Source of the DNA: Oscillospiraceae bacterium
GTDB lineage: Bacteria; Bacillota; Clostridia; Oscillospirales; Oscillospiraceae
Direction of reading: 5' to 3'
Length of the DNA stretch: 37,906 nucleotides
Assembly: GCA_029012465.1 (NCBI GenBank)
Contig: JAQXMD010000122.1
Span: 1 to 37,906 of the forward strand
Shown: positions 29,578-37,906 of the stretch, one piece after another
How positions within the stretch are numbered: the first letter of the stretch is position 1
Layout: each line of letters opens with the position of its first letter
The notes under the pieces: model-generated
Database searches by the model: none
Told to the model about the DNA's origin: nothing
The model's input: the letters and a program-made list of their open reading frames with translations, nothing else
Translations under genes and position numbers: made by a program

Positions 29578-29600
29578 CGGGAAGGGAATTTCCCTTCCCG
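29578..29600. other. Perfect palindrome in the frr-uppS gap
   Basis: CGGGAAGGGAA, one central T, then TTCCCTTCCCG. In RNA this is an 11-bp hairpin with almost no loop. No U-run follows (AGATTTCTGC), so it does not look like a full terminator; it may be a processing site or attenuate uppS. Confidence 0.5.
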
Positions 29601-29637
29601 AGATTTCTGCCCGGAGCCTGACACGGAGGAAGCATTT

Positions 29638-30378
<741 letters not shown>

Positions 30379-31221
30379 ATGAAGGGAAGATTACTTGTTG
30401 CGGCAGTGGGACTTCCGCTGCTGATGATTATTCTGTTCCTGTGTCCCCCGGTGGTCACTGCGGTGGCCATTGCGCTGCTCAGTGCCATCGGCGCCCGTGA
30501 GCTGCTGCAAACCACAGGTGTCGCCAGCCATAAGGGCATGATTTACGTCAGCATGGTCATGGCCTTTCTGGTGCCCATCTGGAGCTATCTGGGAAGCGGA
30601 TATTTCCGCTATCTGGAGCCGCAGATCCTCACCGGCGCCATCGGTGCCTTTGTGTTTGCGGTGATCCTCTTCAGCTTTGCCCTTTCGGACTATCCCAATT
30701 CCAAATTTTCTTCTGTCACCGGATGCCTCTTTGCGGGAATCGTGATTCCCCTGTGCCTGTCCTCCATTTCCAGAATTCTCTGTGGAAACATGGGCAGATA
30801 CTATGTGCTGGTGCCCATTCTGGTGGCCTTTGTGGCAGATGCCGGGGCGTACTTTGCCGGAAGATTCTTTGGAAAGCACAAAATGGCACCTGTACTTAGC
30901 CCCAAGAAAACCTGGGAGGGGGCTGTGGGCGGTCTTGTAACCAATGTGATCGCCATAGTCATTTACGGACTGGTGATGCAGTTTGCCTTTGGCCTGACCT
31001 ACCGCTATGGCTTTGCGGTGATTTACGGACTGGTGGGCGGTGTGATTTCCATCATCGGCGACCTGTCCTTCTCCATGGTGAAGCGGGAAACCGGCATTAA
31101 GGACTATGGAACCATCTTCCGGGCCCACGGGGGCGTGCTGGACCGGTTCGACAGCGTGATTTTCGCGGCACCGCTGACAGAACTGATGATTCTTCTGATG
31201 CCTTTGCTGGTACAATCATAA
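30379..31221 (+). CDS. cdsA: Phosphatidate cytidylyltransferase (CDP-diglyceride synthase)
   Basis: CdsA makes CDP-diacylglycerol from phosphatidic acid and CTP, the precursor used by pssA in this same window. The 280-residue protein has about eight transmembrane segments and the C-terminal signature: SPKKTWEGAVGG, then GDLSFSMVKRETGIKDYG and HGGVLDRFDS. Its ATG touches the uppS stop; GGAGGGGTG at the end of uppS is the ribosome-binding site. Confidence 0.95.
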   Translation: MKGRLLVAAVGLPLLMIILFLCPPVVTAVAIALLSAIGARELLQTTGVASHKGMIYVSMVMAFLVPIWSYLGSGYFRYLEPQILTGAIGAFVFAVILFSFALSDYPNSKFSSVTGCLFAGIVIPLCLSSISRILCGNMGRYYVLVPILVAFVADAGAYFAGRFFGKHKMAPVLSPKKTWEGAVGGLVTNVIAIVIYGLVMQFAFGLTYRYGFAVIYGLVGGVISIIGDLSFSMVKRETGIKDYGTIFRAHGGVLDRFDSVIFAAPLTELMILLMPLLVQS

Positions 31222-31230
31222 CACTTTCAT

Positions 31231-31251
31231 GGCCGGAGACCATCTCCGGCC
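31231..31251 (+). other. Hairpin between cdsA and dxr
   Basis: GGCCGGAG pairs with CTCCGGCC around a 5-base loop, followed by TGTTTGTG, an interrupted T-run. It could be a weak terminator or processing site that lowers downstream expression. Confidence 0.55.
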
Positions 31252-31278
31252 TGTTTGTGCAGAAAAGAGTGCATAATT

Positions 31279-32430
31279 ATGAAACTGGGAACTATATCTA
31301 TTCTGGGGAGCACCGGCTCCATCGGCCGGCAGACCCTGTCTGTGGCCGAGCATCTGGGCGTCAGTGTCTGTGCCCTGACTGCCAACGAAAACGTGGACCG
31401 GATGGAGCAGCAGGCCCGGGCCTTTCGCCCCAAGCTTTGCGTCATGGGCAGCGAAGAGGCGGCGGAGGAACTGAAAAAACGGCTTTCCGATCTGCCGGTG
31501 AAGGTCATGAGCGGTATGGAGGGCCTGATTGCCGCCGCCACCATGGAGGAGGCGCAGGTGGTCATTACCGCTGTCATGGGCATGGTGGGCCTTCGTCCTA
31601 CGCTGGCTGCCATTGCGGCAAAAAAGCGCATTGGCCTTGCCAACAAGGAAACCCTGGTCTGTGCCGGTGAGCTGGTGATGGCCGCGGCGGAAAACTATGG
31701 GGCGGAAATTGTCCCTGTGGACTCGGAGCACAGCGCCATTTTCCAGTGCCTTATGGGCTGCAATGACCGGCGGGAGATCAAACGACTGATCCTGACAGCC
31801 TCCGGTGGTCCCTTTTACGGAAAAACCTTTGCTGAGCTGGAGGGAATCAAAAAGGAGGACGCCTTCCGGCATCCCACCTGGACCATGGGCCAAAAAATCA
31901 CCATAGATTCCGCCACCATGATGAACAAGGGTCTTGAGGTTATTGAGGCCATGCGGCTTTACCATCTGCCCAAGGCAAAGGTGGATGTGGTGGTCCATCC
32001 CAAGAGCATCATTCACTCTCTGGTGGAGTTCTGCGACGGAGCCATTATGGCTCAGCTGGGCGTTCCGGACATGCGGATTCCCATTCAGCTGGCTCTCACC
32101 TATCCCAACCGGATGCCCAGCCCCACGGAGCCGCTGGATCTTTTAAGCTGCGGTCCTCTGCAGTTCCTGCCGCCGGATGATGTGAATTTCCCCTGTCTCC
32201 GGTATGCGGTGGAGGCTGCGGAAACCGGCGGAACCGCCTGTGCGGTGCTCAGCGGCGCAAACGAGGCGGCTGTGGACCTCTTCCTCCGGGATCAGATTGG
32301 ATTCAACGACATCCCCCGCCGTGTCCGGAGGGCCATGGACACTGTGCCGCTGGTGGAAAGCCCCACTCTGGAGGATATTCTGGAGGCAGACCGTCAGGCG
32401 AGAGCCTGCGTTTACGACAGCAAGGAGTAA
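31279..32430 (+). CDS. dxr: 1-deoxy-D-xylulose 5-phosphate reductoisomerase
   Basis: Dxr is the committed step of the MEP pathway, turning DXP into 2-C-methylerythritol 4-phosphate with NADPH. The 383-residue protein has the nucleotide-binding GSTGSIG (10-16), ANKETLV, the metal and substrate block VPVDSEHSAIFQCL, LTASGGPF, HPTWTMGQKITIDSATMMNK, and VVVHPKSIIHSLVEF. ATG 31279 gives the standard MKLGTISILGSTGS start. The ribosome-binding site is weak (AAAGAG). ispG, a later enzyme of the same pathway, lies two genes on. Confidence 0.96.
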   Translation: MKLGTISILGSTGSIGRQTLSVAEHLGVSVCALTANENVDRMEQQARAFRPKLCVMGSEEAAEELKKRLSDLPVKVMSGMEGLIAAATMEEAQVVITAVMGMVGLRPTLAAIAAKKRIGLANKETLVCAGELVMAAAENYGAEIVPVDSEHSAIFQCLMGCNDRREIKRLILTASGGPFYGKTFAELEGIKKEDAFRHPTWTMGQKITIDSATMMNKGLEVIEAMRLYHLPKAKVDVVVHPKSIIHSLVEFCDGAIMAQLGVPDMRIPIQLALTYPNRMPSPTEPLDLLSCGPLQFLPPDDVNFPCLRYAVEAAETGGTACAVLSGANEAAVDLFLRDQIGFNDIPRRVRRAMDTVPLVESPTLEDILEADRQARACVYDSKE

Positions 32431-32464
32431 AAAAGATACAACTTTTCTTGATTGGAGTTACCCT

Positions 32465-33529
32465 ATGTATCTTATCATTGCAATTCTCATGTTCAGCTTT
32501 TTGATCTTTATTCACGAGTTCGGCCATTTTTTTACGGCGAAGCTCTTTGGGGTAAAGGTCAATGAATTCTCCATTTTTATGGGGCCGCGTCTCCTTCACT
32601 GGGGCAGGGGAGAGACCACCTATTCTCTCCGGCTTCTGCCCATCGGCGGCTTCTGTGCCATGGAGGGGGAGGACGGCTCCAGTGACGATCCCAGAGCCTT
32701 TACCCAAAAGGCACCATGGAAGCGGGCCATTATTCTGGCCGCAGGAGCCGGAATGAACTTCCTGACTGGTTTTCTGGTGCTGGTGCTGCTGTACGTTTCG
32801 GCGGCAGGCTTCCGGACCCTTGAGGTGACGGAGATCGCCGAGGGCTGCAAAGCCGCCGGGGAAAATGGCATTCAGGTGGGAGATGTGATTACCGAAATCG
32901 ACGGAGAGAACCTGTATATTTTCTCCGATTTCCAGCTGATTACCGACCGGGTGGGTCAGGGCCTGATGGATGTGGAGGTTCTGCGGGACGGGAAGAAAGT
33001 CACCCTCCGGGATGTGGACATGTCCAAAAGTCTCTTTGAGGACAATGGACAGCAGGTGGAGCGGTACGGACTGACCTTCGGAGCTGTGGCGGAAAACAGT
33101 TTTGGCACCTGCCTCCGAAATGCGTGGCTGACCTCCATTGATTTTGCCAGAATGGTAAAAATGGGCCTTTTGGATCTCATCACTGGTGCTGTGGGTATGA
33201 AGGATATGTCCGGCCCTGTCGGCATTGTGGACGCCATTCAGGAGACCGGGCACAGCGCCGAAAGCACCTCTGCGGGGGTAATGAATGTGATCTATTTCGG
33301 CGCCTTTATTGCCATCAACCTGGCATTTATGAATATGCTGCCCATTCCCGCGCTGGACGGCGGACACATTTTCTTCCTGATCGTCACCTGGATCGTGGAG
33401 GGCATTACGAAAAAGAAAATCGACCCCAAGTACGAGGCATATATCCACGCGGCGGGACTGGTGCTGCTGCTGGGACTGATGCTTCTGGTAACGTTGAACG
33501 ACATTGTGCGGATTCTGGCCGGAGGATAG
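32465..33529 (+). CDS. rseP: RIP metalloprotease RseP (site-2 protease family)
   Basis: RseP-type proteases cut membrane-embedded substrates such as anti-sigma factors and remnant signal peptides. The 354-residue protein has the zinc motif HEFGH (17-21) in the first helix, GPRLLHWGRGETTYSLRLLPIGGF, one central PDZ domain (about 120-200), and the second-metal motif NMLPIPALDGGH near 290-301. Its usual position between dxr and ispG supports it. GGAG precedes ATG 32465 by 7 bases; the longer open frame upstream overlaps dxr and is spurious. Confidence 0.95.
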   Translation: MYLIIAILMFSFLIFIHEFGHFFTAKLFGVKVNEFSIFMGPRLLHWGRGETTYSLRLLPIGGFCAMEGEDGSSDDPRAFTQKAPWKRAIILAAGAGMNFLTGFLVLVLLYVSAAGFRTLEVTEIAEGCKAAGENGIQVGDVITEIDGENLYIFSDFQLITDRVGQGLMDVEVLRDGKKVTLRDVDMSKSLFEDNGQQVERYGLTFGAVAENSFGTCLRNAWLTSIDFARMVKMGLLDLITGAVGMKDMSGPVGIVDAIQETGHSAESTSAGVMNVIYFGAFIAINLAFMNMLPIPALDGGHIFFLIVTWIVEGITKKKIDPKYEAYIHAAGLVLLLGLMLLVTLNDIVRILAGG

Positions 33530-33530
33530 T

Positions 33531-34568
33531 ATGAAAAGACAGATTTTTGTGGGCAATGTGCCCATTGGCGGCGATGCTCCCGTGAGCATCCAGTCCATGC
33601 TGAATACAAAAACCACTGACGTGGAAGGGTCTCTGAAGCAGATAGGGCGCCTGCGGGCTGCGGGCTGTCAGATCGTCCGTCTGGCTGTGCCGGACATGGA
33701 GGCGGCGAAGGGCTTCCGTGAAATTGCCGCCCAATCGCCTCTTCCGCTGGTGGCAGACATTCATTTTGATTACCGGCTGGCCATTGCCGCCGCTGAGGGC
33801 GGTGCGGCAAAGATTCGCATCAACCCCGGCAACATCGGCGGCAGGGACCGGGTCAAGGCAGTTGTGGATGTGTGTAAGGAAAAGCACATTCCCATCCGCA
33901 TTGGCGTCAACGGCGGGTCTCTGGAAAAGGAGCTGCTGGAAAAGTACGGCCATCCCACCGCTGAGGCACTGGTGGAAAGTGCGCTGGGGCATGTGCGCCT
34001 GTTGGAGGAGCAGGATTTTCATGACATCTGCATCTCCATGAAAAGCTCCTCCGTGCCCACCACCATGGCGGCATACCGGCTCATGGACAAAAAGACCGAC
34101 TACCCCCTGCATCTGGGCGTCACGGAAACCGGCACCGAGCATATGGGCGTCATCAAATCCGCCATGGGCATCGGGGGGCTGCTGTGCCTGGGTATCGGCA
34201 ACACCCTCCGGGTGAGCCTGACGGCGGACCCGGTCCGGGAGGTGCTGGCAGCCAGAGACATTCTCCGGGCAGCGGGCCTTCGGCAGGATGGGCCGGAGCT
34301 CATTTCCTGTCCCACCTGCGGCAGAACACAGATCGATCTGATCGCTCTGGCGGAGCAGGTGGAGCAGCGGCTCCGGAATGTGGATAAGCCCATCACCGTG
34401 GCGGTTATGGGCTGCATCGTCAACGGCCCCGGAGAGGCAAGGGAGGCGGATGTGGGCATTGCCGGCGGAAAGGACTGCGGCGTGCTCTTCGCCAAGGGAC
34501 AGCGGCTCAAAACCCTGCCCTATGACCAGCTGGCGGACGCCCTGATGGAATACATTGATACACTGTAA
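33531..34568 (+). CDS. ispG: (E)-4-hydroxy-3-methylbut-2-enyl-diphosphate synthase (flavodoxin type or ferredoxin-linked)
   Basis: IspG reduces MEcPP to HMBPP with a 4Fe-4S cluster in the MEP pathway. The 345-residue bacterial-type protein shows PVSIQSMLNTKTTDVEGSL, LVADIHFDYRLAIAAAEGG, RINPGNIG and the cluster cysteines in CPTCGRT and MGCIVNGPGEAREADVGIAG. ATG 33531 lies 1 base after the rseP stop, with GGAGGA at the end of rseP. Confidence 0.96.
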   Translation: MKRQIFVGNVPIGGDAPVSIQSMLNTKTTDVEGSLKQIGRLRAAGCQIVRLAVPDMEAAKGFREIAAQSPLPLVADIHFDYRLAIAAAEGGAAKIRINPGNIGGRDRVKAVVDVCKEKHIPIRIGVNGGSLEKELLEKYGHPTAEALVESALGHVRLLEEQDFHDICISMKSSSVPTTMAAYRLMDKKTDYPLHLGVTETGTEHMGVIKSAMGIGGLLCLGIGNTLRVSLTADPVREVLAARDILRAAGLRQDGPELISCPTCGRTQIDLIALAEQVEQRLRNVDKPITVAVMGCIVNGPGEAREADVGIAGGKDCGVLFAKGQRLKTLPYDQLADALMEYIDTL

Positions 34569-34604
34569 CGATAACCCATTCGTATAAATTCACGGAGGAA
34601 CCCT

Positions 34605-37600
34605 ATGGACGAAAATACCGTCCGGCTGCTGGACCTGTTCCGGCTCTATGAGCCGGAGGAGCAGCTTCGGCCCCTGCTGGAGGATGTGAAGATCTATCAG
34701 GCAGAGGTCAACATGGAACAGCGCAGCGCGCTGGTGACCATTCGCCCGGAATGTTACATCGCATGGAAGCAGCTCAGAAAAATAGAACAGGGAATCTCCC
34801 ATGCCTATGGCATCCGTACCTTCACCCTCAAGGCCGTCTATGGCCCTGAGGGCATTGGTCGTTTTCGGGCAGAGGATGTGGGAGACTTCCTGATGGAACG
34901 TTTTTCACCCAGCCTGTCCATTCTGGCGGGGTGCAGCTATGAGGTGGAGGAGCAGGTTGTGCGGATTCGCCTCAAGGGAAACGGCAAGGATATGCTCACA
35001 CCCCACATCCGGGCGGCGGAGCAGTGGCTCCGGGAGTGCTTTGAAACGGAAATGACCATTGAAGTCCTTGTGGGCAAAGAGCCAGATGCCCAGGAACTGT
35101 TTGCGGCCACGGAAAAAATCCGAATGGCAGCCATGGAGAAGGGCGTTGTTCCTGCTGCTGCTGCAAAGTCTGCCGCCCAGAAGGTTCCTGCGGCGGTGAA
35201 TCCCAATCTGCTCTACGGCAAGCCCATTCGGGGTGATGCCATCCCCATGAAGGAATTGACCATGGACTCCGGCCGGGTGATTGTGGAGGGCGAAATCTTT
35301 GCGGTGGAGCACAGGGAGCTTACCAAGACAAAGGCCTGGGTCATCAACTTCGATATGACCGACTACACTTCCTCCATTCGGGTCAACCGGTATATGGACA
35401 TCAAGCGGGACAAGCCCCAGCCCATTCTGGACGGTATTTCCAAGGGCATGTGGGTGAAAATTCAGGGGAAGGTCAGCTTCAGCCGCTTTGAAAATGACAT
35501 TGTGCTGGAGCCCTATTCCATTGAGATTGGCAAAAAGCCCACCCGGCAGGATACGGCACCGGAAAAGCGGGTGGAGCTGCATCTCCATACCCAGATGTCC
35601 TCCATGGATGCCCTGACACCCACGGGAGATGTGGTAAAATTGGCGGCGAAGTGGGGCCACAAGGCCATTGGCATCACCGACCACGGTGTTGCTCAGGCCT
35701 ATCCCGACGCCATGAAGGCCGCTAAGGGAATCAAGATCCTCTATGGCGTTGAAGGCTATTTCGTAAATGACATTGACCCCAAGATCGCTGTCAAGGGCAA
35801 GGAGGACTTCGACTTCCATCAGGAATATGTGGTGTTCGATCTGGAGACCACAGGCCTGAGCTTTGAGCACGACGCCATTACCGAAATCGGCGCGGCCATC
35901 TACAAGGACGGCAAAATGGAGCGGGAATTCCAGACCTTTGTGGACCCCAAGCGTCATCTGTCCCCGAAAATCACCGAGCTTACCGGCATTACCGACGCCA
36001 TGCTGAAGGGAGCGCCGGATGTGACCGAGGCCATTCCGGCCTTTCTGGAGTTCTGCGGGGACCGGCCTCTGGCGGCCCACAACGCGGACTTTGACGTGAG
36101 CTTTGTAAAGGCTGCCTGTGAAAAGCAGGGGCTTGCCTTCAATCCCACCTATCTCGACACCCTTGTGATTGCCCAGGGCCTGCTGCCGGGTCTCAACAAA
36201 TATAAGCTCAATGTGGTGGCGGATGCCCTGAGCCTTCCGGATTTCAACCATCACAGAGCCGTGGATGACGCGAAAACCGTGGGCTATATGCTGGAGCGGT
36301 TCTTCCAGATGATGGAGGAAAAGAATATCACCAGAGTCAGCCAGATCAACGATGCCATGAGCCAGATGAAGGCCGGCAACAAGATCGAGTCCCTGCAGGC
36401 AAGACATATCATTCTCTACGCCAAGAATAATACGGGCCTCCGGAACCTGTACCGGCTGATTTCCTACAGTCATCTCAAATACTATAAACGAGTGCCCCGA
36501 ATTCCTAAGAGCGAACTGGTTCGTTGGCGGGAGGGCATTATTGTGGGCTCTGCCTGTGAGGCAGGCGAGCTGTTTCAGGCGGTGGTGGACAACCGCAGCT
36601 GGGACGAGCTGCTGCGTCTGGCCTCCTTCTACGATTTTCTGGAGATTCAGCCCATCTGCAACAACCGGTTTATGATTGAAAAGGGCATCTGCGAAAGCGA
36701 TGAGGATCTCCGGAACTACAACCGCACCATCGTAAAGCTGGGGGAGGCCCTGAACATTCCCGTTGTTGCCACGGGCGACGTACACTTCCTGAACCCCGAG
36801 GACGAGATTTTCCGGCATATCCTGCTGGCCACCAAGAAGTACGACGATGCAGATAAGAGCCTGCCCATCTACTTCAAGTCCACCGATGAAATGCTGGAGG
36901 AGTTTGCCTATCTTGGGGAGGAGAAGTGCCATGAGGTGGTCGTCACCAACACCAATCTCATTGCGGACATGTGCGATGTGATCCGGCCGGTGCCCCACAA
37001 TCTGTTTCCACCCTCCATTGAAAACTCTGCGGGGCAGCTGAAGGATCTGGTCTACGGAAAGGTTCGGGATCTTTACGGTGACAATCCGCCCCAGCTGATT
37101 TTGGATCGTCTGGAAAAGGAGCTGTCCGGCATTCTGGGACGGCATTACGACGTGATCTACATGTCCGCCCAGAAGCTGGTGGCAAACTCTCTGGAGCACG
37201 GCTATCTGGTTGGCTCCCGAGGCTCCGTTGGCTCCTCTCTGGTGGCCTTTATGTCCGGCATCACGGAGGTAAACTCTCTGCCGGCCCACTACCGCTGTCC
37301 CAACTGCAAGCACACGGATTTTGAAGCAGGGGAGGGCTACGGCTGCGGGGCGGATATGCCCGACGCCATCTGCCCAGTCTGCGGCACCCCCTACGCCAAG
37401 GACGGATTTGACATTCCCTTTGAGACCTTCCTGGGCTTCGGCGGCGACAAGGTTCCTGATATTGACCTGAACTTCTCCGGTGAATATCAGGCCAAGGCCC
37501 ACCAATACTGTATTGAACTGTTCGGCGCCAGCCATGTGTTCCGGGCAGGCACCATCGGCACCGTGGCGGAAAAGACTGCCTACGGCTATGCCATGAAATA

Positions 37601-37906
37601 TCTCCAGGAGCGGGGACTGACTGCCTCCAAGGCGGAGGAAAACCGCCTTGCCGCAGGCTGCACCGGTGTCAAGCGTACCACTGGCCAGCATCCCGGCGGA
37701 TTGGTGGTCATTCCCGGAGATAAGGAAATCTACGATTTCTGTCCGGTTCAGCACCCGGCAGACGACGTAAATTCCGATATAGTAACTACGCATTTTACTT
37801 TTGAATATTTGCACGATACACTTCTTAAGCTTGACGAGCTCGGACACGATGTTCCTACAAAGTACAAGATGCTCGAAGAATATACTAATACCTCCGTTAT
37901 TGATGT
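34605..37906 (+). CDS. polC: DNA polymerase III PolC-type alpha subunit (5' three quarters, cut by window edge)
   Basis: PolC is the Firmicutes replicative polymerase with its own proofreading exonuclease. About 1100 codons are present from ATG 34605, preceded by GGAGGA. Domain order: N-terminal domain (1-210), OB fold (about 225-320), PHP domain from ELHLHTQMSSMD (about 323), the inserted DEDD exonuclease beginning VVFDLETTGLS (about 408) with LAAHNADFDVSF and HHRAVDDAKT, remaining PHP parts (TGDVHFL), then the polymerase core with GSRGSVGSS, a zinc finger CPNCKHTDF ... CPVCGTPY, and the catalytic VPDIDLNFSGEYQ (about 951). The frame stays open to the edge. The last ~135 bases have quite different base composition (see separate entry), although the protein remains PolC-like. 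Confidence 0.96.
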   Translation, partial: MDENTVRLLDLFRLYEPEEQLRPLLEDVKIYQAEVNMEQRSALVTIRPECYIAWKQLRKIEQGISHAYGIRTFTLKAVYGPEGIGRFRAEDVGDFLMERFSPSLSILAGCSYEVEEQVVRIRLKGNGKDMLTPHIRAAEQWLRECFETEMTIEVLVGKEPDAQELFAATEKIRMAAMEKGVVPAAAAKSAAQKVPAAVNPNLLYGKPIRGDAIPMKELTMDSGRVIVEGEIFAVEHRELTKTKAWVINFDMTDYTSSIRVNRYMDIKRDKPQPILDGISKGMWVKIQGKVSFSRFENDIVLEPYSIEIGKKPTRQDTAPEKRVELHLHTQMSSMDALTPTGDVVKLAAKWGHKAIGITDHGVAQAYPDAMKAAKGIKILYGVEGYFVNDIDPKIAVKGKEDFDFHQEYVVFDLETTGLSFEHDAITEIGAAIYKDGKMEREFQTFVDPKRHLSPKITELTGITDAMLKGAPDVTEAIPAFLEFCGDRPLAAHNADFDVSFVKAACEKQGLAFNPTYLDTLVIAQGLLPGLNKYKLNVVADALSLPDFNHHRAVDDAKTVGYMLERFFQMMEEKNITRVSQINDAMSQMKAGNKIESLQARHIILYAKNNTGLRNLYRLISYSHLKYYKRVPRIPKSELVRWREGIIVGSACEAGELFQAVVDNRSWDELLRLASFYDFLEIQPICNNRFMIEKGICESDEDLRNYNRTIVKLGEALNIPVVATGDVHFLNPEDEIFRHILLATKKYDDADKSLPIYFKSTDEMLEEFAYLGEEKCHEVVVTNTNLIADMCDVIRPVPHNLFPPSIENSAGQLKDLVYGKVRDLYGDNPPQLILDRLEKELSGILGRHYDVIYMSAQKLVANSLEHGYLVGSRGSVGSSLVAFMSGITEVNSLPAHYRCPNCKHTDFEAGEGYGCGADMPDAICPVCGTPYAKDGFDIPFETFLGFGGDKVPDIDLNFSGEYQAKAHQYCIELFGASHVFRAGTIGTVAEKTAYGYAMKYLQERGLTASKAEENRLAAGCTGVKRTTGQHPGGLVVIPGDKEIYDFCPVQHPADDVNSDIVTTHFTFEYLHDTLLKLDELGHDVPTKYKMLEEYTNTSVID
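37771..37906 (+). other. Abrupt low-GC segment inside polC at the window end
   Basis: From about 37769 the codons change from GC-rich (TTC, CTG, GCC) to AT-rich (GTA, ATA, TTT, TAT, TTG, ACT). By hand count the last 140 bases are about 36% GC, whereas 37621-37740 is about 59%. The translation (VNSDIVTTHFTFEYLHDTLL then KLDELGHDV) still fits PolC and no frameshift occurs. The change falls in a stretch whose protein sequence is highly conserved (PVQHPADDVNSD). Either the contig is chimeric here or the gene is mosaic. Confidence 0.7.

Noticed and set aside
34905..37847. 980-codon open frame opposite polC on the minus strand
   Set aside because: Antisense shadow of a GC-rich gene; the plus strand encodes unmistakable PolC over the full length.

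Overview
The window is a 37.9 kb piece of a chromosome from a Gram-positive, moderately GC-rich member of the Firmicutes, most likely class Clostridia (Oscillospiraceae or a near relative). The evidence is the PolC-type replicative polymerase, the RNase J and RNase Y pair, GdpP, ECF vitamin transporters controlled by riboswitches, and conserved Firmicutes gene orders. I cannot name a genus. It is almost entirely core housekeeping sequence. I see no phage, plasmid, CRISPR, defence or transposase genes and no tRNA or rRNA. Both ends are cut inside genes (birA on the left, polC on the right).

Layout: 1-365 holds the start of birA (-) and its promoter with an inverted repeat. 397-2826 is the signal-recognition and ribosome operon ylxM-ffh-rpsP-khpA (+). 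2851-4034 is a tetrahydrofolate riboswitch followed by a folate ECF substrate-binding gene (folT). 4046-4228 is a non-coding run of closely spaced hairpins. 4368-7667 is a membrane-lipid cluster: flippase-like protein, pssA, psd and a PAP2 protein. 7712-15485 is a long minus-strand operon, in transcription order gdpP-rplI-dnaB-tilS-hpt-ftsH. 15486-21725 holds the mRNA-decay genes rnjA (with a long structured leader) and rny, then ymdB and rmuC. 21782-22833 is ribU (-) under an FMN riboswitch. 22884-24672 has a SLOG-family gene, a DUF4830-like protein and a pseudouridine synthase. 24713-26000 is a stand-alone carbohydrate-ABC ATPase with a palindrome upstream of its promoter. 26020-28014 is glnS (-). 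28219-37906 is the conserved run pyrH-frr-uppS-cdsA-dxr-rseP-ispG-polC (+).

The genes combine into a few themes. Membrane biogenesis: cdsA makes CDP-diacylglycerol, which pssA and psd turn into phosphatidylserine and phosphatidylethanolamine. dxr and ispG make isoprenoid precursors for uppS. rseP and ftsH are membrane proteases. RNA turnover and translation: rnjA, rny, frr, rpsP, rplI, tilS, glnS, rluB and khpA. Vitamin uptake: folT and ribU, each under its own riboswitch, and biotin control by birA.

The least ordinary signal is a 162-bp repeat with imperfect 14-bp terminal inverted repeats and a conserved internal hairpin. It occurs three times (3062-3223, 22388-22548, 27812-27973), each time inside the 5' leader of a gene, and twice exactly between a vitamin riboswitch and the ribosome-binding site of the transporter gene it controls. 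Other points worth checking are the GAAAT-spaced hairpin array, an apparent attenuator in the rnjA leader, a 12-bp perfect palindrome upstream of the ATPase gene, and an abrupt fall in GC in the last ~135 bases inside polC that suggests a chimeric contig end or a mosaic gene.
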